From Shinella sp. H4-D48 (GTDB lineage Bacteria; Pseudomonadota; Alphaproteobacteria; Rhizobiales; Rhizobiaceae): a stretch of DNA of 64,000 nucleotides. The stretch is taken from positions 3,246,501 to 3,310,500 of the forward strand of contig NZ_CP093337.1 in NCBI RefSeq assembly GCF_022637395.1, given 5' to 3'. Below the pieces are notes generated by a model. That model was given only the letters and a program-made list of their open reading frames with translations, searched no databases and was not told where the DNA came from. How positions within the stretch are numbered: position 1 is the first letter of the stretch; every line of letters begins with the position of its first letter. A program made the position numbers and the translations under genes. This document shows, in pieces, positions 48,535 to 57,583 of the stretch.

Positions 48535-48684
48535 ATGGGCAAGGCAATTGCAATCTTCTTCGGATTTTCGGCTCTGATCATCGTGGCCGGATCCTTTGCC
48601 GCCCCCTCGACGGTTTCCGCCGGCAAGCACGGCTGCACGCCGGCTTATGGCGTCGATCCCTGCACGACCGCGTCGGTCAAGTAA
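48535..48684 (+). CDS. Small exported or membrane-anchored protein, 49 residues
   Basis: MGKAIAIFFGFSALIIVAGS is a classic N-terminal hydrophobic segment, with a possible signal peptidase site near TVSAGKHG. The mature part is short (about 20 residues) with two cysteines, CTPAYGVDPC. The frame is open upstream to 48424 but only this start yields a sensible signal peptide. The ribosome-binding site is poor (AGAGG 12 bases away). I do not recognise the family. Confidence 0.5.
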   Translation: MGKAIAIFFGFSALIIVAGSFAAPSTVSAGKHGCTPAYGVDPCTTASVK

Positions 48685-48703
48685 GCTCCGGCCAGTCTGG
48701 AGC

Positions 48704-48725
48704 GACCGGCCGAAGCCGGTCTTTC
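48704..48725. terminator. Hairpin between the small exported gene and uppP
   Basis: GACCGGC-CGAA-GCCGGTC is a perfect 7-bp stem; on the minus strand the loop is a stable UUCG tetraloop. On the plus strand it is followed by TTTC only. It sits between convergent genes. Confidence 0.45.
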
Positions 48726-49530
48726 AACCCCAGATCAGAAGGGCGATCAGGCCCAGCGTTCCCACGATGATCCGCCAGATGGCGAAGATCGTGAAGCCGC
48801 GGCGCGACACGAAGTCGAGCAGCGAGCGGACGACGAAGAGACCGGCGAAGAAGGCGGCGATGAAGCCGACACCGATGATCAGGATGTCGTCGGAGGACAG
48901 CGCGTCCCGGTTCTTGTAGAGGTCGAGCGTGAAGGCGCCGAGCATGGTGGGCATTGCCAGGAAGAACGAGAATTCCGCGGCCGAGCGCTTGTCCGTGCCC
49001 ATGAGCAGCGCGCCGGCAATGGTGGCGCCCGAGCGCGAGGTGCCGGGGATCATGGCCAGGCACTGGCAAAGGCCGATCTTGAAGGCGAGCGACGGCGGAT
49101 ATTTCATCGCATCCGTATAGCGGGGCTGAAGCGGCATGCGGTCGATGACATAGAGGATGATGCCGCCGACGATCAGCACCACGCAGATCAGCATGGGCGT
49201 TTCGAACAGCACCGTCTTGATGAAATCATGCGCGACCATGCCGATGACGACCGCCGGCAGGAAGGCCACGAGGACGCTGATGACGAAGCGCCGCGCCTCG
49301 GGGCTCGACGGCAGCGCGACGGCGATCTTCCACAGTTTCGCCGCGTAGACGGACAGGATCGCGAGGATCGCACCGAGCTGGATGAGCACGGCGAAGGTGT
49401 TGCCCGGCGACTTGAAGCCGAGAAAATGTCCGGCAAGCAGGATATGGGCGGTCGAAGACACCGGGATGAATTCGGTCAGGCCCTCGATGAGGCCGAGGAT
49501 GAGGGCGCTGACGATGGACTGGTCTGCCAT
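48724..49530 (-). CDS. uppP: Undecaprenyl-diphosphate phosphatase
   Basis: Integral membrane enzyme (BacA type) that recycles the lipid carrier for peptidoglycan and other polymers. The 268-residue protein has both repeats: [21 protein letters not shown] near the N-terminus and [26 protein letters not shown] in the second half, with the catalytic Glu and Arg. The ATG at 49530 has AAGGAAG upstream. Confidence 0.96.
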   Translation of the reverse strand: MADQSIVSALILGLIEGLTEFIPVSSTAHILLAGHFLGFKSPGNTFAVLIQLGAILAILSVYAAKLWKIAVALPSSPEARRFVISVLVAFLPAVVIGMVAHDFIKTVLFETPMLICVVLIVGGIILYVIDRMPLQPRYTDAMKYPPSLAFKIGLCQCLAMIPGTSRSGATIAGALLMGTDKRSAAEFSFFLAMPTMLGAFTLDLYKNRDALSSDDILIIGVGFIAAFFAGLFVVRSLLDFVSRRGFTIFAIWRIIVGTLGLIALLIWG

Positions 49531-49719
49531 GAAACTTCCTTGAGTCTTTGGGAGGAAAGGCGAGAAGCGAAAGCGGGCGTGCAGCACGAGGCCCGATTCG
49601 CTTGTGTTTGTACCACCAAATTTCTATAGGTTCGTCAAATCAGCCGTGGCCAAATCAGTTCCGCATGAGTCGGCGGGTCCGGCATATTCCTTTCCGCACG
49701 ATGAGTAAAAGCCGCGTTC

Positions 49720-50412
49720 ATGCCAACACTCTATCATCACCCGATGTCTGCCGCCTCCCGCTTCGTCCGCCTCATCCTTGCGGAATACGGGTTCCAGACG
49801 GAGCTTGCCGAGGAACAGCCCTGGGAGAACCGGCGCGACTTCCTGGCGCTCAATCCGGCCGGCACGCTTCCCGTCTATGTCGATGACAGCATGCGCGCGC
49901 TCTGTGGCGCCAGCATCATCTCGGAATATCTCGACGAGACCCATGGCGTTCTGAAGCGCGACCGTCGCCTGCTGGCGGAAGATCCCTTCCAGCGCGCGGA
50001 AATCCGCCGCCTCACGGAATGGTTCCTGCAGAAGATGGAGCAGGACGTCACCCGTCCCCTCGTGCGCGAGCGTATCTTCAAGCTCCAGATGACGTCCGAC
50101 CAGGGCGGCGGGCCGCCGGACAGCAAGATCCTGCGCAACTCGCGCGCCAATATCCGCCAGCACATGAAATATCTGTCCTGGCTGGCCGGCTCGCGCACCT
50201 ATCTGGCCGGCGATCGCCTCTCCTATGCTGATTTGGCCGCCGCGGCCTGTCTTTCCGTTCTCGACTATATGGGCGAGATCAACTGGGCAGACGCGCCGCA
50301 GGCCAAAGACTGGTATCAGCGGCTGAAATCGCGCCCCTCCTTCCGGCCGCTGCTGGCCGAGCGCGTGCGCGGTGTCACCCCGGTCTCGCACTACGCGGAC
50401 CTGGATTTCTGA
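49720..50412 (+). CDS. Glutathione S-transferase family protein
   Basis: A 230-residue GST with a thioredoxin-like N-terminal domain ([24 protein letters not shown], with SAASR at the active-site helix; [10 protein letters not shown] holds the cis-Pro) and an all-helical C-terminal domain containing [22 protein letters not shown]. The exact class and substrate are unknown. The queG start follows 11 bases after its stop. Confidence 0.9.
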   Translation: MPTLYHHPMSAASRFVRLILAEYGFQTELAEEQPWENRRDFLALNPAGTLPVYVDDSMRALCGASIISEYLDETHGVLKRDRRLLAEDPFQRAEIRRLTEWFLQKMEQDVTRPLVRERIFKLQMTSDQGGGPPDSKILRNSRANIRQHMKYLSWLAGSRTYLAGDRLSYADLAAAACLSVLDYMGEINWADAPQAKDWYQRLKSRPSFRPLLAERVRGVTPVSHYADLDF

Positions 50413-50422
50413 GGACCTGATC

Positions 50423-51568
50423 ATGTCGGGCGACGAGAAGATCCGGCGCCGCCTGACCGATTTCATCAAGGCGGAAGCGGCCGACAAGGGGTTTGACCTC
50501 TGTCGCATCACCGCTCCCGATTCCATTCCCGAGGCACCTGCCCGGCTTGCCGATTTCCTGGCCGCCGACTACCACGGCACCATGGACTGGATGGCGGAGA
50601 CGCAAGCCCGCCGTGCCGATCCGCGCGTCCTGTGGAACGACGTTCGTTCCATCGTGCTTTTCGGCATGAACTATGGTCCGGCGCACGATCCGCGCGCCGT
50701 GCTTGCCATGCCGGACAGGGCGGCGATCTCGGTCTATGCCCAGAACCGTGACTATCACGACATCATCAAGGGCAAGCTGAAGGAAGTGGCAACCCGTTTT
50801 GCCGCGCGCGGCGGAAAGGATGTCAAGGTCTTCGTCGATACCGCGCCCGTCATGGAAAAGCCGCTTGCCGCCGCCGCAGGGCTCGGCTGGCAGGGCAAGC
50901 ACACGAACCTCGTCAGCCGCACGCATGGCTCGTGGCTCTTTCTCGGCAGCCTTTTCACCACCGCCGATCTCCTGCGCGACGAGCCCGAGCGCGATCATTG
51001 CGGCTCCTGTCGCGCCTGCCTCGATGCCTGCCCGACGGATGCCTTTCCCGCGCCCTACAAGCTCGATGCGCGGCGCTGCATCTCCTATCTCACCATCGAG
51101 CACAAGGGCACGATTGCGCCCGACCTGCGCGAGAAGATCGGCAACCGCATCTATGGCTGCGACGATTGCCTCGCCGCCTGCCCGTGGAACAAGTTCGCGG
51201 CCGCGGCCGCGGAAATGAAGCTCGTCGCGCGCGATGAGCTGAAGGCGCCCGCCATCGCCGATCTGCTCGCGCTGGATGATCCCGCCTTCCGCAGCCATTT
51301 CTCCGGTTCGCCGGTCAAGCGCATCGGCCGCGACCGCTTCGTGCGCAACACGCTGATCGCCGCCGGCAATTCGCGCGATCGCGGCCTGATCGTGTCTTGC
51401 ATCCGTCTGGCGGACGATACGGCGCCCATGGTGCGTGGCATGGCCGCATGGGCGCTTTCCCGGCTGATGGATGCTGGCGAATTCGCAAAATTTGCGGCAG
51501 GAAGGGTGGAAGACGCGGACGAGGACGTGCGCGCGGAATATGAAAGAGCAAAGGCAGACACGCGTTGA
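50423..51568 (+). CDS. queG: Epoxyqueuosine reductase
   Basis: Cobalamin- and Fe4S4-dependent enzyme of the last step of queuosine tRNA modification. The 381-residue protein carries two ferredoxin motifs, [12 protein letters not shown] and [12 protein letters not shown] with the distal Cys in RRCISYL, and a C-terminal HEAT-like repeat. The ATG at 50423 has GAGGA upstream. It overlaps the next gene by TTGA. Confidence 0.96.
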   Translation: MSGDEKIRRRLTDFIKAEAADKGFDLCRITAPDSIPEAPARLADFLAADYHGTMDWMAETQARRADPRVLWNDVRSIVLFGMNYGPAHDPRAVLAMPDRAAISVYAQNRDYHDIIKGKLKEVATRFAARGGKDVKVFVDTAPVMEKPLAAAAGLGWQGKHTNLVSRTHGSWLFLGSLFTTADLLRDEPERDHCGSCRACLDACPTDAFPAPYKLDARRCISYLTIEHKGTIAPDLREKIGNRIYGCDDCLAACPWNKFAAAAAEMKLVARDELKAPAIADLLALDDPAFRSHFSGSPVKRIGRDRFVRNTLIAAGNSRDRGLIVSCIRLADDTAPMVRGMAAWALSRLMDAGEFAKFAAGRVEDADEDVRAEYERAKADTR

Positions 51569-52440
51569 AGCACCTCCTGATCCTCGGTGCCGGCTTTTCC
51601 GGCAAGGCCATCGGCGAAACCTTCAGGTCGGCCGGCTATACGGTTTCCGGCACCACCCGCTCTGAGGAGAAGGCGCAAAGCCTTCGCGCACTCGGCATCG
51701 AGCCGATCGTCTATGACGGCAACGACCTGTCCGACGCGCTCCTCGCCGCCATGGCGCGCACCACGCATGTCGTGCAGTCCATCGCCCCCGGCAGGGACGG
51801 CGACCCGCTCTTTCGCGCCGGAAGCCCTGCGCTTTCCACATTGATGCCCAAGCTCGCATGGGCCGGCTATCTCTCCACCGTCGGCGTCTATGGCGATCAC
51901 AAGGGCGCCTGGGTTGACGAGGACACGCCGCTGAACCCTGTCTCCGCCCGTTCCATCGAGCGTGTCGAAGCGGAGAACCACTGGCTCGCCTACGGCCAGG
52001 TCTCCGGCCTTCCCGTCGCAGTGCTGCGTCTTTCCGGCATCTACGGACCGGGCCGCAACGCGCTGCGCAACATGGAGGACGGCACCGCCCGCCGCCTCAT
52101 CAAGAAGGACCAGGTGTTCAACCGTATCCGCGTCGAGGATATCGGCGGCTCAGCGCTCTTCCTGGCAGACCGGAGCCTCGGCGGCGTCTGGAACATCACT
52201 GACGACGAGCCCGGCCCGCCGCAGGACGTGGTGGCGGAAGCCGCCCGCCTGATGGGCTACCCCATACCGCCGGATATTCCCTTCGAGACGGCGGAACTTT
52301 CTCCCATGGCTCGGTCTTTCTACGGGGAGAACAAGCGGGTTTCGAATGCGAAACTGCGCGCGGCGGGCTTCGGTTTCAAGTATCCGAACTACCGCCTTTC
52401 GCTCGCCGAACTCTATTCCTCCGGCCGCTGGCGCGGTTGA
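51565..52440 (+). CDS. NAD(P)-dependent epimerase/SDR family protein
   Basis: A 291-residue extended short-chain dehydrogenase-like protein (YeeZ type). The nucleotide loop is [17 protein letters not shown]. The usual YxxxK is not obvious in the [16 protein letters not shown] region, so catalysis is uncertain. It begins with TTG overlapping the queG stop, and no ATG is available near the N-terminus. Conserved linkage to queG is frequent in rhizobia. Confidence 0.82.
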   Translation: MKHLLILGAGFSGKAIGETFRSAGYTVSGTTRSEEKAQSLRALGIEPIVYDGNDLSDALLAAMARTTHVVQSIAPGRDGDPLFRAGSPALSTLMPKLAWAGYLSTVGVYGDHKGAWVDEDTPLNPVSARSIERVEAENHWLAYGQVSGLPVAVLRLSGIYGPGRNALRNMEDGTARRLIKKDQVFNRIRVEDIGGSALFLADRSLGGVWNITDDEPGPPQDVVAEAARLMGYPIPPDIPFETAELSPMARSFYGENKRVSNAKLRAAGFGFKYPNYRLSLAELYSSGRWRG

Positions 52441-52802
52441 GGGCGGGAGGCGGCTGGCGCTGTCTTTTGCGATTTAATACAACCTAAAATTTATCTGCCA
52501 CATTATTGCCGCCGAATTCCTGTGCAATTCCGGCCGACATTGAAAGTTTTTTCCGAAAAATTGCACTAATGCCGGAAGACCATTCCGCTTTTCAGGTAGA
52601 GACAGTTTATCGACTGATTCGAAAGAACTTTTCCCACCTCATTAACCAAGGTTAAAAATCCATCGCGGGCGATGGACTGTATATCCTGCGGGCTTGCGAC
52701 AGCAAGTGTGGCGGGTTGAGGCACGTTTTCGCCATTTTTGCTTCCTCATAGGGCGCCAATCACAGCGAAAGCCTACAACCTGCCCTGAAGGTCCATCGAT
52801 AT
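52441..52802. other. 362-bp intergenic region upstream of rlpA
   Basis: No gene is supported here. It contains the 14-bp palindrome TTAACCAAGGTTAA (52642-52655), which partly fits a CtrA box (TTAA-N7-TTAA, here one base off), and immediately after it a hairpin CCATCGC-GG-GCGATGG (52660-52675). The long AT-richer stretch 52470-52600 probably holds the promoter of rlpA. Confidence 0.55.
52642..52655. promoter_or_regulatory. CtrA-like palindrome upstream of rlpA
   Basis: TTAACC-AA-GGTTAA is a perfect dyad with two TTAA half-sites spaced by six bases; the CtrA consensus spacing is seven. It lies 148 bases before the rlpA start. The fit is suggestive only. Confidence 0.35.
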
Positions 52803-53165
52803 ATGACGTCCAAGCTCTCCAGCATCGCCATTGCCGCGCTTGTCGCCGCTTCCTCTTCCTTCGTGTCGTTCTCCGATGCGCAGGCCGCCGGTTGTGGCCG
52901 CGCCTCCTGGTATGCGCTGCACTCGCGCACGGCCTCCGGAGAGCGCATGAACCCCAACCTCATGACGGCCGCCCATCGCAGCCTGCGCTTCGGTACCAAG
53001 GTCAAGGTCACAAACGCCAACAACGGCAAGAGTGTCGTCGTGCGCATCAATGATCGCGGCCCGTTCATCCGCGGCCGTGTTCTCGATCTCTCCAAGGCCG
53101 CCGCTTCCAACATCGGCATGATCCGCTCCGGCCATGCCAAGATCTGCTACGAGGTCATCGGCTGA
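52803..53165 (+). CDS. RlpA family septal-ring-type exported protein (DPBB domain)
   Basis: A 120-residue secreted protein: a signal peptide (about residues 1-28, ending SFSDAQA) followed by a double-psi beta-barrel domain with [30 protein letters not shown] and [29 protein letters not shown]. The DPBB carries the Asp and His-region used by lytic transglycosylase RlpA. There is no lipoprotein cysteine and no SPOR domain, so septal targeting is unproven. The start follows a purine-poor leader. Confidence 0.86.
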   Translation: MTSKLSSIAIAALVAASSSFVSFSDAQAAGCGRASWYALHSRTASGERMNPNLMTAAHRSLRFGTKVKVTNANNGKSVVVRINDRGPFIRGRVLDLSKAAASNIGMIRSGHAKICYEVIG

Positions 53166-53238
53166 TCTTGAATTCTGTCGGCTCCGGCTTGCTCTTGCTG
53201 CATTCCGCCGCTACCACGACGCAAAACGGAGTAAACGG

Positions 53239-54528
53239 ATGCGATTGGGTGGGCGGCTCTCGGGAGCCATCGAGGTTCTGACGGATATCGAGACGCGGCG
53301 ACGCCCCGTCGCAGATGCGCTCAAGGACTGGGGCCTCTCCCATCGGTTCGCAGGCTCCGGCGACCGCGCCGCCATCGGCAATATCGTCTATGACGCGCTG
53401 CGCATGAAACTGTCGCACGCCTATCTGATGGACGATGACAGCCCGAATGCGCTGGGTCATGCCGTTCTGCTGCGCCAGTGGAGCCTCACGCCCGAAACCC
53501 TTGCCGCGGAATTCGACGGCGACCGCTTCGCGCCGGAACCGCTGGGCGAGGAAAAGCTCGCCGCCTTCCGTTCCCGCAATCTCGACGATGCCGCGCCCCA
53601 CGTTCAGGGCGACATCCCCGAATGGATCCAGCCCGCCTTCGAGACGAATTTCGGAAGCGACTGGCTGGATGAGGCCAAGGCGCTGGCGGGTCGGCCGACC
53701 CTCGATCTTCGCGCCAATACCCTCAAGGCGGACCGCGACAAGGTGCTGAAGGCGCTGGAACGCAACGGTGCCGTCGCCTCCGCCATCGCCCGCCAGGGCG
53801 TGCGCATTCCCGCCGGTGAGGGCGCATCGCGCCTGCCCAATGTCACCGCCGACCTCGCCTTCCAGAAGGGGTGGTTCGAGGTGCAGGACGAGGGCTCGCA
53901 GATCGTTGCCGATCTCGCCGTGCCGCGCGAAGGCGAGCAGGTGCTCGATTTCTGCGCCGGCGGCGGTGGCAAGACGCTCGCCATGGCGGCTGCCATGCAC
54001 AACAAGGGCCAGGTCCATGCCTATGACACGGACCGCAAGCGCCTCGCCCCGATCATCGAGCGGCTGAAGCGTGCCGGCACCCGTAATGTCCAGGTCCACG
54101 AGGACCTTTCCAGCCTCATGCCGCTGAAGGAACGCTTCGACCGCGTGCTGGTCGATGCGCCGTGCACGGGCACCGGCACCTGGCGCCGCCGCCCCGATAC
54201 CAAGTGGCGTCTCACGGAAAAGAATCTTGAGGAGCGCCTTGCCCAGCAGCGGGAGGCGCTTGCCAATGCCAGCGCCTTCGTGCGGCCGGGCGGCTTCCTG
54301 TTCTACGTCACCTGTTCCATCCTGCCGCAGGAGAACGAAGAGCAGGTAAACGGCTTCTGCGAAGACCATCCCGGCTTCGAAATCCTGCCGGCCACCGAGA
54401 CCTGGGGCACGCTTTTCGGCAAGGACAAGCCGCAGCCCCGCTCGCGCGACGGCAGGACGGTGACGCTCACGCCGGCGACCACCGACACGGACGGTTTCTT
54501 CTTCTGCGCCATGGCGCGCAAGCGCTGA
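53239..54528 (+). CDS. RsmB/NOL1 family RNA (cytosine-5) methyltransferase
   Basis: A 429-residue m5C methyltransferase. The N-terminal NusB-like part is short; the SAM motif is VLDFCAGGGGKTLAMAAA, followed by the catalytic cysteines in VDAPCTGTGTWRR and VTCSILPQENEEQV. Such proteins methylate 16S rRNA in E. coli (C967). The ATG at 53239 has GGAG seven bases upstream. Confidence 0.93.
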   Translation: MRLGGRLSGAIEVLTDIETRRRPVADALKDWGLSHRFAGSGDRAAIGNIVYDALRMKLSHAYLMDDDSPNALGHAVLLRQWSLTPETLAAEFDGDRFAPEPLGEEKLAAFRSRNLDDAAPHVQGDIPEWIQPAFETNFGSDWLDEAKALAGRPTLDLRANTLKADRDKVLKALERNGAVASAIARQGVRIPAGEGASRLPNVTADLAFQKGWFEVQDEGSQIVADLAVPREGEQVLDFCAGGGGKTLAMAAAMHNKGQVHAYDTDRKRLAPIIERLKRAGTRNVQVHEDLSSLMPLKERFDRVLVDAPCTGTGTWRRRPDTKWRLTEKNLEERLAQQREALANASAFVRPGGFLFYVTCSILPQENEEQVNGFCEDHPGFEILPATETWGTLFGKDKPQPRSRDGRTVTLTPATTDTDGFFFCAMARKR

Positions 54529-54558
54529 CGTTTGCGTTGTGTCAAAAGCGCGGAACAG

Positions 54559-54575
54559 CTTGAAACCGTTCTAAA
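54559..54575 (+). promoter_or_regulatory. Irr-box (ICE)-like site upstream of the imelysin operon
   Basis: CTTGAAACCGTTCTAAA compares with the rhizobial iron control element TTTAGAA-N3-TTCTAAA: the right arm matches in all seven bases and the left in four. It lies 147 bases before the imelysin start, and a TTGACA (54585) follows. Irr binding is an inference from the match. Confidence 0.45.
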
Positions 54576-54721
54576 CTATACACTTTGACACAAGTTTTTA
54601 TTTGGTCCATGACATGCTGGCCTGAACAGACCCGGCCCCGGCTTTACGGGCCGTCCGGACTGCGGCCATCGGCTGCTGTCCGGCGTCGGGGGACACGCCA
54701 AACAGGACACCAGGAGACGTC

Positions 54722-55999
54722 ATGACCACTTCCTTCCTTCGCGCGGCCGTCTTTGCACTCGCCACCGCGACATCCGGCCTTGCCATCGGCACGGCGCATG
54801 CGGCTGCCGATCCGGCCGCCATCGTCAAGCATTATGCCGAGATCGCGCATGCGAAATTCTCGGACTCGCTCGATGCCGCAAAGGCGCTCGACGCCGCCGT
54901 CGACGCGCTGATCGCCAAGCCGAGCGACGAAACGCTGAAGGCCGCGCGCGAGGCATGGCTCAAGGCCCGCGTGCCCTACCAGCAGACGGAAGCCTACCGC
55001 TTCGGCAACCCGCTCGTCGACGAGTGGGAAGGCAAGGTCAACGCCTGGCCGCTCGATGAAGGCCTGATCGATTATGTCGACCCGAGCTACGGCACCGAGA
55101 GCGACACGAACGCGCTGTTCGTCGGCAATGTCATTGCCAATCCGAAGCTCGAGATCGCCGGCAAGGCCATCGACGCCACGACCATCACGCCCGAAGTCCT
55201 GCAGGAACTGCACGAGGCCGGCGAAGTCGAGGCGAACGTGGCGACCGGCTACCACGCCATCGAATTCCTGCTATGGGGCCAGGATCTGAACGGCACCGGT
55301 CCGGGTGCGGGCAACCGCCAGGCCAGCGACTATGACACGGCCAATTGCACCAACGGCAATTGCGACCGCCGCGCCGCCTACCTGAAGGCCGCCTCCTCGC
55401 TGCTCGTCACCGACCTGCAGGAAATGGTCGCCGCCTGGGCGCCGGAAGGCGACGCCACCAAGAACGTGACCGCGGATCCGAAGGCCGGCATCACCGCCAT
55501 GCTGACCGGCATGGGCTCCCTCTCCTATGGCGAGCTTGCCGGCGAGCGCATGAAGCTCGGCCTCCTGCTGCACGATCCGGAAGAAGAACACGATTGCTTC
55601 TCCGACAACACGCACAACTCGCATTACTATGACGTCGTCGGCATCCAGACCGTCTATACGGGCGAATATACCCGCCCTGACGGCACCAAGATGACGGGCC
55701 CGTCGCTGCACGAGCTCGTCGCCGAAAAGGACGCGGCACTCGACAAGGAGATGAACGAGAAGCTGGACGCCAGTCATGCAGCCTTCAAGGCGCTGGTGGA
55801 CCGCGCGGAAGGCGGCGAGGCCTATGACCAGATGATCGGCGAGGGCAATGCCGAGGGCAACAAGGTCGTGCAGACCGCCATCGATACGCTGGTCGACCAG
55901 ACCAAGACGATCGAGCGCGTCGTTGCGTCGCTCGATCTCGGCAAGATCGAGCTTGAAGGCTCCGACAGCCTGGATAATCCTAACGCTGTCTTCAAATAA
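54722..55999 (+). CDS. Imelysin family (M75) exported iron-binding protein
   Basis: A 425-residue periplasmic protein of the imelysin/IrpA family, related to the EfeO iron-binding domain. It has a signal peptide (about 1-27, ending GTAHA) and the family motif GYHAIEF with His178 and Glu181 (GxHxxE), which binds iron in EfeO-like proteins. A low-complexity NCTNGNCDRR loop carries a pair of cysteines. First gene of a four-gene operon with di-haem oxidoreductase, a second imelysin-like gene and a DUF1513 gene. Role in ferrous/ferric iron uptake is inferred from family and context. Confidence 0.9.
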   Translation: MTTSFLRAAVFALATATSGLAIGTAHAAADPAAIVKHYAEIAHAKFSDSLDAAKALDAAVDALIAKPSDETLKAAREAWLKARVPYQQTEAYRFGNPLVDEWEGKVNAWPLDEGLIDYVDPSYGTESDTNALFVGNVIANPKLEIAGKAIDATTITPEVLQELHEAGEVEANVATGYHAIEFLLWGQDLNGTGPGAGNRQASDYDTANCTNGNCDRRAAYLKAASSLLVTDLQEMVAAWAPEGDATKNVTADPKAGITAMLTGMGSLSYGELAGERMKLGLLLHDPEEEHDCFSDNTHNSHYYDVVGIQTVYTGEYTRPDGTKMTGPSLHELVAEKDAALDKEMNEKLDASHAAFKALVDRAEGGEAYDQMIGEGNAEGNKVVQTAIDTLVDQTKTIERVVASLDLGKIELEGSDSLDNPNAVFK

Positions 56000-56047
56000 G
56001 AAAGAAGGCGGGCCGCCGTCCCCGTGGATTGCGGCCCGATTTCACGC

Positions 56048-57583
56048 ATGACGAAACGCCCTGCCCGCCGTCTGCTCGCGGTTTGCGCCGCGGTTGCCGT
56101 GTCGGCGGGCGTTTTTGCGCTTGGAACGGCCCACTCCTCCGGCCGCGCCCGTGACGATCTCTCTGCGAAAGACCAAAAGCGCGTGGAGGCCGCGACCGCG
56201 CTGGCCACCGATTTTTCCAAGGCGGAGCAGTACGAGGCGATGTCCGGCGGGGCTGCGACGTCGCTTGCGCGAACCGACATCAACAGCTTCTCGCATTTTT
56301 CCGAAAACATCACTTTTGAAGAGCGGGAGAGCTTCAAGCTCGGCAACGCGCTGTTCCAGAAGCTCTGGGTGTCCTCGCCGTCCTCCACGCAGGCGTCCGA
56401 CGGGCTCGGCCCGCTCTACAATGCGCGCTCCTGCCAGACCTGCCATATCCGCGATGGCCGTGGCCATCCGCCGGAAGGCGCGGCCGACGCCACCTCCATG
56501 TTCCTGCGGCTTGCCCGCCCGGCGCGCACGGAAGACGAAAAGGCGGCTCTCGACAGTTTCAGCCAGATGAGCCTGCCCGACCCGGTCTACGGGCGCCAGC
56601 TGCAGGATCAGGCCGTGCCGGGCCTCAAGGCCGAGGGCCGCATGGCCGTCACCTATACCGAGCAGCCGGTAACGCTTGCCGGCGGCGAGGTCGTCATGCT
56701 GCGACGGCCGCACTATTCCGTCACCGACCTCGCCTATGGCGACCTCGACCCGGCCACGACGCTTTCACCGCGCGTTACGCAGCCGATGCTCGGCCTCGGG
56801 CTGATCCAGGCGATCCACGAGGCCGATATTCGCGCGCTTGCCGATCCTGACGATGCGAACGGCGACGGCATCCGCGGCCGCGCGGCCATCGCTATCGATC
56901 CCGCAACCGGCAAGCAGGCGCTCGGGCGTTTCGGCTGGAAGGCACAGTCCGCCACCGTGCGCCGGCAGAGCGCGGAAGCCTTCGCCTTCGATATCGGCAT
57001 ATCGACGCCGGAGGTGCCCTTGCACCAGGGCGATTGCACGCTAGCGCAAACCGCCTGCCTGGAACGGCCGAACGGCGTTCAGCCGCGGCTTGGCGACGTG
57101 GAAGCGCCGCCGCCGATCATGGACCTCGTCACCTTCTATGCCGAAAACCTCGCCGTCCCCGCCCGGCGCAAGGCGAGTTTCCCCGAAACGCTGGCGGGTA
57201 AGCGCGTCTTTTACGAGACGGGTTGCGTGTCCTGCCACCACCCCAAATTCGTGACGCGGCGCGATGCCGACAACAAGGCGCATGCCTTCCAGCTGATCTG
57301 GCCCTATTCCGATTTCCTGCTGCACGACATGGGCGAAGGCCTTGCCGACGGGCAGGCTGTCGGGGTTGCAACAGGCCGCGACTGGCGCACGCCGCCGCTC
57401 TGGGGCATCGGCCTTACAAAAACCGTCAACGGTCATACGTTCTTCCTGCATGACGGGCGCGCCCGCAACCTCACCGAGGCCATTCTCTGGCACGGCGGGG
57501 AGGCCCAGGCGGCGCGCGACCGCTTCGCCGCGCTGGAAAAACACGACCGCGACGCCCTTCTTACCTTCCTGGAGAGCCTCTGA
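56048..57583 (+). CDS. Di-haem c-type oxidoreductase (thiol oxidoreductase-like, COG3488 type)
   Basis: A 511-residue exported cytochrome with a signal peptide (about 1-30, LLAVCAAVAVSAGVFALGTAHS). Two haem-binding sites are CQTCH (Cys129, Cys132, His133) and CVSCH (Cys393, Cys396, His397); a long N-terminal insert precedes the first. The C-terminal half resembles cytochrome c peroxidase/MauG-type modules. The start at 56048 gives the better signal peptide; a GTG at 56024 is in frame. The stop overlaps the next ATG. A role in iron or thiol oxidation is inferred. Confidence 0.88.
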   Translation: MTKRPARRLLAVCAAVAVSAGVFALGTAHSSGRARDDLSAKDQKRVEAATALATDFSKAEQYEAMSGGAATSLARTDINSFSHFSENITFEERESFKLGNALFQKLWVSSPSSTQASDGLGPLYNARSCQTCHIRDGRGHPPEGAADATSMFLRLARPARTEDEKAALDSFSQMSLPDPVYGRQLQDQAVPGLKAEGRMAVTYTEQPVTLAGGEVVMLRRPHYSVTDLAYGDLDPATTLSPRVTQPMLGLGLIQAIHEADIRALADPDDANGDGIRGRAAIAIDPATGKQALGRFGWKAQSATVRRQSAEAFAFDIGISTPEVPLHQGDCTLAQTACLERPNGVQPRLGDVEAPPPIMDLVTFYAENLAVPARRKASFPETLAGKRVFYETGCVSCHHPKFVTRRDADNKAHAFQLIWPYSDFLLHDMGEGLADGQAVGVATGRDWRTPPLWGIGLTKTVNGHTFFLHDGRARNLTEAILWHGGEAQAARDRFAALEKHDRDALLTFLESL

